64,000 nucleotides of DNA, taken from the NCBI GenBank assembly GCA_013398015.1, contig VZRR01008219.1, forward strand, positions 1-64,000. The letters are read 5' to 3'. The notes below the pieces were generated by a model that was not told the origin of the DNA, did no database searches, and worked only from the letters and a program-made list of their open reading frames with translations. The stretch comes from Oreocharis arfaki. Taxonomy: Eukaryota > Chordata > Aves > Passeriformes > Paramythiidae. Within the stretch, counting starts at the first letter, position 1; the number at the start of each line of letters is the position of its first letter. Position numbers and translations under genes: made by a program. Shown in pieces: positions 44,901 through 56,300 of the stretch.

Positions 44901-47746
44901 AAACTGACCTTGAATGTTTCCAGAGATGGGGCATCCATCACCTCTTTGGGCAACCTGTGCCAGTGTTTTATCACCCTCATTGTAAAAATCTTCCTTGCAT
45001 CTAGTCTGAATCTGTCCTTTTTCAGCTTAGAACCTTAGACCTTGTCCTACCTCCTTTTGGCAAAGTTTCCCGTAGTCACTTTCAGCATGAGACCTATGCA
45101 AATTTGTGTGAGAGAGGACTACTTGCTGCAGCAGTTCCTCCTCACCCTGCTCCAGTTGAGGTCAATGTGCCAGCTGACACACCCCGGGCAAGGGGCAATA
45201 CCCACTCTGCAGATGGCTAGCAAAGCAGGAACAGGACCAGAAGCTGTTTGAGGAACAGTTTCCACCACACTGGTAGAGCAGAAAGAGATTCACCCAGTAC
45301 CAGAACTTGAGTTGTTCCAAGATCCTAGCCCAGGCACTGATACTGCCTGAGGAGCAGCGTGAGGCCTAACTGAGCTGCTTTGTATCACATGCCTTGAGGG
45401 CAGCTATCACCAGTCCCAGCTTTGTCCTCTCTTCTGATGTGCTGCAGATAAAACCCAGTGACAGGTGCTCTAGAAATCCATGGAGAGATTAAGTACTAAG
45501 CACCAGTTCTCTTAACCTAAGTGTTAAATTCCCATCCAATACCACCAATAGCCACATGGTGAAGTTTCCCAAGAGAGAAAACATTACTCCTCTGAAACAG
45601 ACACTAGCAAAGACAGGAAATGGGGAAAGAAAAACACCATGTTCAGAGAGACACGTGGGATGGAGAAAAGCCTGCTCACCTAGCTCACCATTCTGAAAGT
45701 GGCCACTCCGATTGCCGTCAGTCTGAAGCTCGTCATCATCGTTTGCTTGGCGCAACATAATACGCTGGCTTCGCAGGGAATGCAGCTGGTCTCTGAACTT
45801 ACAGTCAGAGGATGCCTCCAGGAAGGTGAGCAGCAGTGCATGCTCCATCTGAAGAGATCCATTGATCTGAAACATGAGGAAATCACTGTTAAGCCCATGC
45901 CTAGAAAACGTCCCACTCAAAGCGTCTGTGCATGCACCATTTTCCAAGCCCGAACACGTCTCTGCGGCCTCCTTTGGGGCCCCTGAACAGCATCAGCCAG
46001 GGGGTCCACAAGGCCTCAGCAAATGCTGGTCCAATCACTCCTGGATGTGGACCCACACAGGACTGTCCCATGGTGAATGACAGCAGGCTCTGCTCTTACA
46101 AACTGGTGCTGGAAGAGCCAGCTCACCTTCTCCTCACATTTCCAGCTGTGGCAACGGCAGCAACCCTGATCTGAGCTCCTCTTTTGAAACAGGGGTGTAT
46201 TCAGCAAAAACCATCCACTTCCCTTACTCAGACATCTGTGTTTGGAAGGGTTCTACCCCCGTATTTGGGAACTGGGCATTCTACTTGCTGTGCATAAAGA
46301 AGGCAGCAGATCCTCACGTCAATGTAATCAGAGCAGAGCAGTAACAAGGTGGGAAATAGAGATAAGAGTATAAGCCTGCAAAAACCCCCAAGGTTCACAT
46401 TTCTTCTCCCTCTTCAAAGGAGCCTCAACCAGCTCCATAATAAACCTGCTCAGCTCCTCGTAGAGAGCCAAGCAGCTGCTCACAAGAAAAGTGGCATGAG
46501 ATGGCAGATCACTGCCACCTCCAGTGGCACATTCACCCCCAGTAAATGGGCACGTGCTGTCTCCACAGCCACACAGCCTGCAGCCTTCAAGCAAGGCAGC
46601 ACAGAGTGCCCAAATTAATTAGGTTGAGGAGGTCCATGAGGCAAGCAGACTGATGGGAGCAAGAGGCCCCACTGGAACACCAGGCCTCATAACCAACTAA
46701 GGCCTCCAGAAAACCAGGAGGCTCTCCCATAATTTTAGTTAAACAGCTGAGAGAGCAGGATGCGGTGCAAGCACAGAAATAAAGTAAGAAAGAAAATCCT
46801 TACTCTGGCATGCAGATGGTCTGCCTGTAAGAAAATACTCAGGCTTAATTTTATCTAGGGAGAAGAAAAGTAGTTAAAGAAGAATGGTTTGTTATGCCAA
46901 TAATATACAACCAGAATGAACTTGGCAACTGAAAGGCAGTTTTGGGGAGTGGAACCTTGCAAGGCCATTGACATAACCATATCTGACTGGGCAGACAAAA
47001 GGGGGAACTAAGTCAACAAAAGGCAGAGGTGAGAAATGGAAACAAATGGAAAATAAAGTATATGATCAGAGATGAACAGAAGGCACATCTTCCATTACCT
47101 GAGCATGCACATTTACAGACAGTAATGCAGTTCACCTGGTAACCCGAGCTCACTGAGGCACCAGGGGCAAACTCCTTCAACAACTCCCTGGACTGGTCAC
47201 TGGGTTTATCACTGATACATTTTTTTATCATATTGCTTCCAAAAGGCTTGTAGGAGGGCAGAGTAGGGGGTTAGAATTGTATCCTAAAATAAGCTGGGCT
47301 GGGGGAGGATGACAGACATTTCAGTTACAGTCCAATGTATAAGATTTAAGTGTGCTAAATAACAGCATGATAATTGTGTTTAACATTGCACAAACCAATG
47401 CAATACACTGATCACGGGGCTGTGCCCATTCATTTATTAGTTTTAGCAGTTTGTAGCTTTGTCAATAAACATTGTAGTCTCTAACACAGCTACATCTCCA
47501 GCCTGCAGCCCCAAGGGGAAGTGCCACACAGAGATAACAAGGAAGCAGCTTGCAACCTAAGTGGTTCCATCCACTTCTCTGTATTCAGAGCAGTGCTAGG
47601 AACCCTGCAGGAATTCTGGGAAATTCAGGAAGGACACGAGCCAACACCAAGACTTATCCCCTTCGAAGTATCTCAGGACGAGTGCACCAGAGAGCCACTG
47701 TACACTGTGAACAGCTGACTTCAGACATGACTCTAACCTGTTCCAT
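41946..47746 (-). CDS. BID: BID, BH3-interacting domain death agonist, spliced coding region of five exons
   Basis: BID is the BH3-only protein that links death receptors to mitochondria: caspase-8 cleaves it, and the truncated form activates BAX/BAK at the outer membrane. Seen here: minus-strand segments 47746-47738, 45866-45680, 44350-44208, 43371-43168 and 41957-41946 join in frame into about 184 residues (195 in human). The exact caspase-8 cleavage context LQTD|G is at residues 50-54. The BH3 helix is IRIIAAQLAEIGDQLDK (75-91) with the invariant L...GD core. The hydrophobic hairpin MLVLAMVLTKKI (140-151) and PSLLHRVINTTLNYMNQQF (156-174) match helices 6-8 of BID. The gene lies tail-to-tail with BCL2L13, the conserved vertebrate order. 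The three large exons are secure; the first and last tiny coding exons are inferred from splice sites and phase. Confidence 0.93.
41958..43167 (-). other. BID intron (exon 4 to terminal exon)
   Basis: About 1.2 kb, relatively GC-rich and carrying several chance open frames on both strands. No conserved protein is recognised in any of them. Confidence 0.55.
43168..43371 (-). CDS. BID: BID coding exon 4 (helices 5-8)
   Basis: Encodes residues 114-181, phase 0 to phase 0, between acceptor CTTCCATACAG and a strong donor GAAATG|GTGAGT. It includes MEQERAMLVLAMVLTKKI and PSLLHRVINTTLNYMNQQF, the central hydrophobic helices. An open frame continues past the donor, but the perfect GTGAGT and family length argue that splicing occurs here. 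Confidence 0.92.
43372..44207 (-). other. BID intron (exon 3 to 4)
   Basis: About 0.84 kb between GTGAGT and CATACAG. Nothing further is recognised. Confidence 0.85.
44208..44350 (-). CDS. BID: BID coding exon 3 (BH3 helix)
   Basis: Encodes residues 66-113. It contains the BH3 sequence (IRIIAAQLAEIGDQLDK) followed by RVVNDLVQHFLNQNLSEE. The acceptor is TGTGTTGGCAG, entered in phase 1, and the donor GAAGAG|GTGAGT in phase 0. The LAEIGDQ core keeps the conserved Leu and Gly-Asp that dock into BAX/BAK/BCL2 grooves. Confidence 0.95.
44715..44752. repeat. 19-bp tandem duplication with TTCTAGAA palindromes
   Basis: The unit AATTCTAGAATTTAAGTGG is repeated, with one mismatch at the end. Each copy holds TTCNNGAA, the two-subunit core of a heat-shock element. 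Confidence 0.8.
44793..45170 (-). mobile_element. CR1 LINE 3' fragment
   Basis: The + strand begins CATAGAACAGTTTGAGTTGG and continues with AAGGGACC, the reverse complement of a CR1 3' end. It runs through the GGCAACCTGTGCCAGTGTTT and AATCTTCCTT segments diagnostic of CR1. It lies in a BID intron in the same orientation as the gene. Confidence 0.85.
45680..45866 (-). CDS. BID: BID coding exon 2 (caspase-8 loop)
   Basis: Encodes residues 4-65 plus one base. It contains the N-terminal helix region (MEHALLLTFLEASSD) and the regulated loop with DDDELQTDGNRSGH, where caspase-8 cuts after the Asp of LQTD. The acceptor is CATGTTTCAG and the donor GAGCTAG|GTGAGC. Phase 0 entry and phase 1 exit fit both neighbours. 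Confidence 0.93.
45867..47737 (-). other. BID intron (start exon to exon 2)
   Basis: About 1.9 kb. No exon or repeat is recognised. Confidence 0.65.
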
Positions 47747-47806
47747 GATGGATTCAGGGACAGAGCAGTTCAGATCACCCTCTGCTTCAGACCAGAAGTC
47801 CTTGTC
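47738..47806 (-). CDS. BID: BID exon with probable start codon (last 9 bases coding)
   Basis: A 69-base minus-strand exon between a very strong acceptor (TTGCTCTTTCGCAG) and CAG|GTTAGA. It ends in ATG GAA CAG (47746-47738), giving MEQ, which joins in phase 0 to INGSLQMEH of the next exon and mirrors the short human start (MDCEVNNGS). The rest of the exon would be 5' UTR. It is also open in the same frame (DKDFWSEAEG...), so an N-terminally longer product is possible. The donor is weaker than consensus. Confidence 0.62.
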
Positions 47807-50261
47807 CTGCGAAAGAGCAAGAAAGAAAAGTGTGAAAGGAAAAAAAATAAATCCCATAAATCCACATCTTGCAGCAGTACTCATGTGTCTGGCCGTGTCC
47901 CACAGTAAATGTCCCTTTTAGTGATTCATATCCCTATTTCTGGAGAGAGCTGCCCATCACACACTGCCAGTCATGAAAAAGGGCCGAGGAAATCACACCT
48001 GTCTCAGTGAGAAGGGCCCTGTGCACGTGAATGAGAGGAGGAAATCTCCTTCCTGCCACAGACATGAGCTGGACAGTGGAGTGACACAACCTACAAACAG
48101 GGCTTTAAAGCCAAGAGCTGGTGTTGGGGAAGGGAGGGACAACCCTCCATGGTGCCAGAGGCTGGAAGGAAGAGCAGGGTTATCAGAGAGGAACTCCTCA
48201 GAGCAGGAGAGCTGATGGGTCTGCATGCACAGCAGAATATTCTGAAGTGAAACACCCAGCTGACATCACTACACATCTGCAGGGCCTCGAGGGTGCTTCT
48301 CCCCACCCCCCATGCAAGAGATCCACGTGGATACTCAGGCTCCTTTCAATACTTCCCAACAGGTATCTGTGATGGGGAAGGTTGGATCAAGTGCCAGCAA
48401 AGGCTCCCAGTCTCATGAGTGCAACTCTGCTAAGCCTCCAGGGAGGCCAGCTAGGAAGAAGGGAGAAAGGAGGACAGATGGCAGCAGCTCCTGTGTCCCC
48501 ATGCTGCATGCTCAGGGCTGGCAGCCTGGTCTATCCTGAGGCTGGGCAGTGCCCAAGGAAAGAGGCACCCATGGAGGGAGAGCACGGGGCACAGGGGAGC
48601 CTCCCTCCCTCCCTAACAAAGAGGAGATGTAGGAGCACAGTGCTCCCTCCTCATCCTGCCAGGAGCAGCTGATGGGTGGGTCAGAACCTTGCATTTGCTG
48701 CCTTAGACACAACAGTCCCACAGCTGCACACAAAAGTCTCTGGTTGAACTCTTGATGAGCAGGGCCTGGCTGAAAGTGGGCACTACCTCCCCACCAAGCC
48801 TTCTTCACCCAGGGCAATAACTTGGTTGTTATGCAGGCACCTTCTAACCAAAAATGGGCTGGAAGCACTAAGAAACCCAAACAAAAGGCCTGCTAACCTT
48901 CAAAGACCTGGCCTAGTGACAAATGACCCTATTTCACAGTAACAACCCTTCACATCTGTGTTTTAAATAACTAAGTGTGCTGGTAGAAAAGAGAGAAGTG
49001 AAAGCAGAAATAAATTCAAACTCTGAAGCAAACCACAGTCATATTTCCAGAGACCATGAATCTCCCCACTTTTCAAAGGCTCTTAGAAGTCCAAGACCAA
49101 AACACCATCTCAAATATGTCTGAAACACACAACAGCCCACAGGAAGCCTCTTAAGCATGAGCTCTTCTTTTCAAGGAGTTGTTACATCAGACTTACAGCT
49201 ACAACACAGGCTTAGCCCTCGCTGCTTTGCATTTTCCTCTGTTCCATTCAAATCCCTATTGCTGCTACTCACCTCTGCCCTAAGGAGTGTTCTGGCTGGG
49301 GAGAGTCCTCTGTGCTGTTCTCTGGGACCTGAATGGGCTCTGAAACAGATCAAGGTAACCCTTCTTCTGGGCTTGACTTTGCTACAAGAGACACAGATGT
49401 TAATTCAGGTTTGAGAATTAAGAGAACAGAATTGAAACAGAACCCAGAGATTAAGAGGAAAGTGGGGATTTAGAATTAAGTCTGTGGCAGGACTTTGGCT
49501 TTGTGCAAACTCCTCAGGAGTTGTCCACACCAGCAGTATTTCTGTAGGTTAGGCAAAGCCTCAGTTTGCACATATTCTGGTTTTAGAGATAACATTTCTT
49601 TTCAGTTCAATTTTCCCACTCTCTGCATTAAATGGAGAGGCACAGACTGCTCCAGCCCATCCAGGTACCTGCTGCACCTGGAGATGTCAGTGTTTGTGCA
49701 GGGAGGAGAGACCTACGACCCACGTGGGTTCTTCCCTTCCCTCAGGGATCGCATCAGCTCTGTGTAAATACAGACACTCCTCAGGTCACGTCCACAGAAA
49801 CAGACACATTAAAAACAAATCACCCACAATTTTGTCTACTGCACATGAGCAGAGATAAAACAAACAAACAAAAAGAACAATGAAAATTTCCACCACACTC
49901 CAGAGTACTAATATGGCAAAAAATGGAGACAAGGGAGCATGAACATGCTAACTTCCCAAACCGAATTTCCTAAATCAAAAACTGACCACCTATGCAGTGA
50001 ATGCCCCTGAAGGCAGTACCTGCCCTCAGCTAAGAAAATTCTTCTTGGGTGGTCAAAAACACATTAGAGAAGAGGAAAAAGGATTTCTCTCATGCCACAA
50101 AATGGTTTCCTACTACTACAACCCAGAGTAAATTATTTTTAATTGTAGTTAACTAGTAATTACAGGAACCTCAAGTTTTACATAAATACTTTGTGACTGT
50201 AGAAGCCCTCTGCATTGATTCAAAGTTCCTCCTGAGAAGTCAAATTCCTTAACGGAATCTC

Positions 50262-50380
50262 AAAAAAAAAAACCAACAACAACAACAACAAAAAACCACA
50301 AAAAACCAAACCAAGCCAAAAAAACCCCACCAAAAAAAAACCCTCTAACAAAAACAAAAGACCCCGAACAAAAAAAAAAA
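50262..50380. repeat. A-rich simple repeat with AAC/AACC units
   Basis: Runs of A9-A11 interspersed with (AAC)n and CCAAA motifs. Low complexity, in the BID first intron. Confidence 0.9.
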
Positions 50381-53300
50381 GTCCCCTAAAGAACAAACCC
50401 CAAACAGTCCAAGGTAATCGTGCTGATATCACCCAAATTTTTTAATCATTAAGACTTTAGAATCCTGGTAGTTTTAGACTAAGACTGTTTCTGGTGGAGG
50501 GAAAAAGGTTACCTTATACTGGGTAAAATAATCTTTAGCTGAAGAAGGAGAAAAGATGGATAAAGGGCACAAACACCATCTGCACTCAGATTCAGAGTCA
50601 ACCTAGATCATTTGCTAAGGCTGCTTTAGGGCTGCTGAAATCTTGGAATGAATTTTTACAGAATATTATATTTTAATTGAAATACCAACTAATTTTAATA
50701 CATTATTCATTTTTACTTCAATTCACTCATTAGACAAATGAGCTTTGTGTGTTAACAGCTGCTTCTGAGAAATCACTAAATGCCCCGAAGTGTTCAACAC
50801 ATAAGACTACAATCAGTTTTTTAGACCTGTTCTTTCTCTCTTTCTTAGAGAAAAATGAAGGGGGTACTTTAAGCAGTTTAAGACCCTTAAATCAGTTCTA
50901 CAGAGTCAGTGCAGGGCATATTTGTTCCAACTCAACATTGTATGGGATGCAGGACTGTGGAGAGGCTTATGGGAAGAAAACATAATTACAGCTAGAGAAG
51001 CACATCCACCAGCAGCCTGTCAGGGCAGTAGGAAAGACCTCATTCCACCCCCACACAGCAGCTTTCACAAGTGAATTCTGTGGATGCTTCCTCCAAGGAA
51101 ATCACGGCTCTTTAGATAGGGCTGAGCACACCCCGAGGGATGGTACTTACTGCTCTCCAACACCACAGCTCCTTCGGGTCTGGTGTCCCATCTTCGGTTT
51201 CTCCCTCTCATCCCCCAGTTGTGCTACCCTTTTAAACCTCACAAGGAACTCACCAGAGGAGCTTTTCCCATCTGCAGTCCACCAATGAGGGGTGGCAACA
51301 CTGGAGGCAACAGAAGGCAGGGGCAGAACCCCCTGACTCCAGGCCTTAAGGAGAGATGGCACTGCAAGTTTGCAGGGTGGAAAAGAGGGAGAAGCAGGAC
51401 TGCAAGACAGCTGGCACTCCATGCCTCTGTCCCGCACCTCACCTCCTCCCACAATACGCAGTGGAAAAGGAAGGAAAAGCCTCACACACTATTGCACTGC
51501 TCCCACAGCCCTTGCTGATGTTGCCAAGCCACCTTGGGGAAAGAGAAAGCACTGGCCCTTGTGCTGGAGAGACCAGGCTAAGTCCTCCCTGCCATACCAC
51601 TGCCACATCCTGTGGATGGCAAGGGCAAGCACTGCAAGCACGCATTTCTCTTCCCAGGTGAGGAGCTACACACGCGAACAGCGCAGCTGCGGAGCGCGCA
51701 AGGCGTGACCGGCGCCGAGCCCAGCGTGGGGCTCTGCGGGTCTCCAGGGTCCCAGGCACTGCAGGCTGGCAGCAGCAGCGCCCTGCGCGGCAGCAAGAAT
51801 CGGCCAGGAGCCTGTGGTTCCCCACTGGGGGAAACTCCCAGCAGCTCTCAGGGCTGCCACAACAGCGGCAGGTCCCAGAATCCCTGCAGCAGCAGTGCTA
51901 AGCCACCTGACAAATCAGTTTTCATCTCCACGCTTGTGCTACGTCTTCAAGACAGCTCAGAAAAGAAGCCACCCCACAAACAGTGCCTCTGCTTACCATC
52001 ACTTCCCCTCAGATTCTTCACCTCTCCTCACAGCTCAGCCCGGGAGTTGCTATTCTCAGCTCTAGCAGACCCTGTCTGGTTAGGAAAACACTCTTTTCAG
52101 CAGGGAAGCCACAAGCCTGACTCCTTTAATACTGTGTCTGGATTCCCAGACACCTCCCATACAAACACCAGACAGTCAATGGACCTATTGTGTGAGCTGT
52201 CAAGATGTTTATCTTTATGTCTCACGTTCGAGTTAAGAGCAATTAAAATCTCTAAAGAAGCAGAAACCGCAGTAAAGTATCAGTCACTGTGAAGTCAAAA
52301 ACTTCCAACCTGAGCATTGCTTTGCCGGTGTGGCAGCTGAAAGGTAAGAGCTCTGGGCGAGGCAGTCAGGACGACACCATTATCAGAAGAAATAAAACAG
52401 TGCCTAATTGCCCCTTCCTGGACCTGGTGGCACTTAACCTGTCTTGCAGGCAGATGTTTCACTGCTGAGCTACAGAGCTTTTTACAGAAAAAGGCATCAT
52501 TTTGCAGGCAGGGAAAGCAAGTATTTGACATGTCCTGACATTTTAAATCCACATATCAAGCCATAACTACTCAGTTTCACTGTCTTCATGAGAACTTGCC
52601 ACAGGCACAACTGCTTTACATAACCAGTCACTACTGGAAAATAAAGGAAGAGGAACAGCATCACAGACTTAGGAAGTTCCTTACTTGAGGATATTCTAAG
52701 CTGTGCCGCTGTTGTCTGCAGCACTTCAGGTCATGACCGTAAGCAAATACCACATCACAGAGCCCAAAGTCACCGGAAAAAGCCCCATCACACCGCATTG
52801 CTCCACTTCTAGCCCATAAACCCAACAGGAACTGAACAGCCCAGGGAAGGTGTCTTGTTGGTGTGCAAAACCAACAGTGCTGAGTTAATACGATGTTATC
52901 ATTACCACAGAAAACCTGTCCCCATCCCTCCTTACTCTACAAAGGATTTTCCAGCCTGTAAGGGTTTAGAACGCCCCAAGATTTTGCCTCATTTGAGACT
53001 CACAGCACTCCTAAAGCAGAATTTGTTTCTAGGCTTTGGCAAGAGAAGCAGGGTGGTGGGGGAACAGAGATTTTGCAATGTATAAGCCAGGTGAAGGACG
53101 GGCTCAACAAGACGCTCTGGGCATGTGTGGATGCACACACACAACTGAAAACAAAGCGATGGTTTGGTCCATCCGTTTAATATCAGAGCTATTGGCTTGG
53201 AGAGCCTCAGGACCTCTCCCACCACAGGGAACACTGCTTCCAAACTAAGGGTGTTTTCCATCCATTTGCCTTTGAGGGAGGATACAACATCGAGAGCTCA

Positions 53301-56300
53301 TTTTGGAACCGGCGAAACTGACAAGCCATGAGTAGCATACTTGGAGATGCCAGCAGCTCAGTGGCCCAGAGAAGGACACGCCTCCTCCCCGAGTCACTTG
53401 AAGTTTATTTGCCAGCTGCTCAGAAAAGATCAGGAATCACAAGACTACTTAAAATCCAACCAGGACAAACTCTCCCTGATACTGCTAAGCACAACAGCCG
53501 ACTGCTTGAGGTTTTCAGCTTTTGTTTCTCTTCCTTTCAGCTTCAGATTGCATCCTTCTTTAGGATGCAAATGCTGCCACTACCAATCACTCCAGCAACG
53601 GAAAACAAAACCCACACCAACGTAAAGCCGTTTACTCCTCATACCTTTGATGCTAAAGTACACTGAAACATGCTGAACACTTACTACCGCCTTTGCTTCT
53701 TTATACTGCTTTAGTAGAGAATTATCATCTCAGCCTGGACACAACAGCACTCTCAGCTGCGTATTTTGGCTTAGAAATACATTGCACACTTTGTTTAAAG
53801 GGGGTTTATCTTCCTCTTTAGAAGAAAAACTTCACTAGAGCCAATTCTAAAAAGGTGGTGTCCGTTGGCCTTTTTGATAGAAATTTATTTAAGTTCCTGA
53901 AGGTCTTTTGCCATTTCACGATGACATGAATTGCAGCAAGAAAAACATCCAAATCCCTCATCAACTGCTCTTCTCATTTGGCTCAAAATGCTCTGGTGAC
54001 CAGCCCCCACACAGCACATGAATGAGTAAGAAGGAGCACTGCCATATTGCTAATGCTCTTAAAAAACAGGTAGGCAGGAACTTTTCATCAGTGTGGTTTC
54101 TGTATCAGATCAGTGACAGAGGCAGCACGACAACACTTTATTCTTCAGAAGCCAGCCTACAGACACAGCTGAGCTTAAACTGAGTCAGCAGGAAGCCTGC
54201 AGCTGGAATTTGACAGCTGGACCCAAACAGAATTTCCACATCTCCATGTTTTGGGCAGAGCCACGCCTAAGAGGCAAGGGCAGGACTTGGATCTTGGCTA
54301 TCAGAGTGCAGGCAGTTCCTTGGATCTGGCACTGGGATGTTTTTCCCCTCTGGTGTTGCGCAAAGGAACTCCAGCCAGGTAAGCTTGCCCTGCACTTCAC
54401 CTCCTCGGCAGGGTTAGGAAAATACTTCTGCCTTCCCTCAGGACCTGGCTGGAGGGAGCAAAGCAAACTCTGATGAAAAAGCACCATCACCACTATCACA
54501 CAAGACTGCTGGTCCTTACAGGGTTAGCTTCCTGTTCAGTATGTGGCTACATAAGCCCAGCAGCTGCAACAAACCCCTGCTATAACCTCACAGTGCATGT
54601 GCAAGCAGTTCTTGTGTCTGCCTCTTGGAAACGACGGAAAAGCAGAAAGGACTGAGGAATCACAGCTCCAGTGTTTTGACATTACCAAGGAAGAACAATC
54701 AGACTGAGAGCAGGCAGCACTGGGACAAACTCCCAACATCACCGGTGATGTGCAAGTTACAGTGTCCAAGCACAGAAACACAAGACTTACTTCTGCATTT
54801 AGAGCGTGCCCCAGCTGGGCCATGGGCACTGGTCCCCTGCACTCTGGCAAAGCTGCTTTTACATTGGAGCAGCATCAAAGTGCTCAATTGCTGCAGCAGA
54901 CACAGTCTCAGCACTTGGCAACAGTGCTCTGATGGGTGCAGGTGCCACCTGGACAGGCTCTGCCAGCCATAAGACCTCAGAAAGTGGGACTGGATACAAG
55001 AACTGCCATGCCACCTACAGGACAAGAGAATCCTTCCAATTTTAGTTTTAACACATGTACTGCTGTTCTGTGCCAGCATGAGCACGGGCCACCCATCAGT
55101 CAGAAAACCAGAAATGCCACGTCATTTTGCAACTTGGATGCATTTCACAGCTGATACCAACAGTAAAGAGGAATGCAAATCTGTCTTTCCTTTGCCTGAC
55201 TGGCAAGTTAGATAAGCAAAACCAGAAACTGGTCAGAAGTAATTAAAAAAAGAATTCAAAAAGACAGCTGTATGGATACAGGTGGTCCCTAACAGTAGCA
55301 TTCCCTCTGCCTTTGGTTACCTTCAGGCCATATGAGTAGACAAGAACTCCCTTTCTAGACTGGTAAGCACCAGGAATATCTGCACTGCTTTCTGGAACAA
55401 ACAGAAGCTGTAAAGATGCTTCAGTGTGAAGTTTAAATACTGGATCAAAGTGGCCCATCAGAGATAACACATCCAAAGAACAACACTTCAGCACTTGGGG
55501 AGCTCCCTGCTTAGGTAAAATGAGGGTGCTGATTCAACAGCCAGGATGGCACTCAAGGGCAGTGCACTGGACAATTTACTGCTGAGGGAATTCTCTTAGC
55601 TGGTACTCCCCAGAATGACTTCAGTGGAGGATGCTCATCCTCTCAGATCCTGAACATTCATCATACAAAGACCCAAAGCATTTCTAGAGGAAGGGATACA
55701 AAGACTAATCTTCACAGGCGCACGCTCATGTGCTCTGAGAGCATCCACAACCCTGTGTCAATATTTGACAGCTCTTCCAAAACATGAAAGTGAATTTTAA
55801 ATGGGCTCCCCTCTGCCTAAACATCAAGTGTATCAGAGATGTAGACGTCTCTTACGCTTCTCACTTTTATGAAACAACTGTGCACCAGCACAGACAGCCC
55901 GAGACGATCCCCAGAAGGAAAGTCTGACACAGATCCTTTGATTCCCTTCTCCCACTGTGCTGCACAGCAACCTCCATTCCCACCATGACAGTTAAACTGA
56001 TGAAGCCAGTACAAAAATATATAAAAAAAAGAAATCAAGATAATCTTGAAGGAATCTCTCATGACAGGAGCCCAGAAATCCTCAAGAACCTTAAAGAGAA
56101 AGTTGTGCACCAAACCAGGCAGGCAAAACTCACGTAACTCAAAGCAGCATTCATAATCCTGATCAAAGCCATTTGACGGCAGCGTCTCATACGCTGTGAG
56201 CATAAAAGAAATCATCATCTCTTTTAAACACCTTTCACAATGATACACAGCTAAGAAAATACTCCCTCTCAAAGAAACACTGCAGGAGCCACTTGGGAAC

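Larger units (their letters stand above)
44351..45679 (-). other. BID intron (exon 2 to 3)
   Basis: About 1.3 kb containing a CR1 fragment (44793-45170) and a 19-base tandem duplication with TTCTAGAA palindromes (44715-44752). Confidence 0.85.

Noticed and set aside
51612..52292. 226-residue open frame on the + strand in the BID first intron
   Set aside because: Low-complexity Ser/Gly/Pro composition driven by a GC-rich patch; no recognisable domain, and it lies antisense in an intron.
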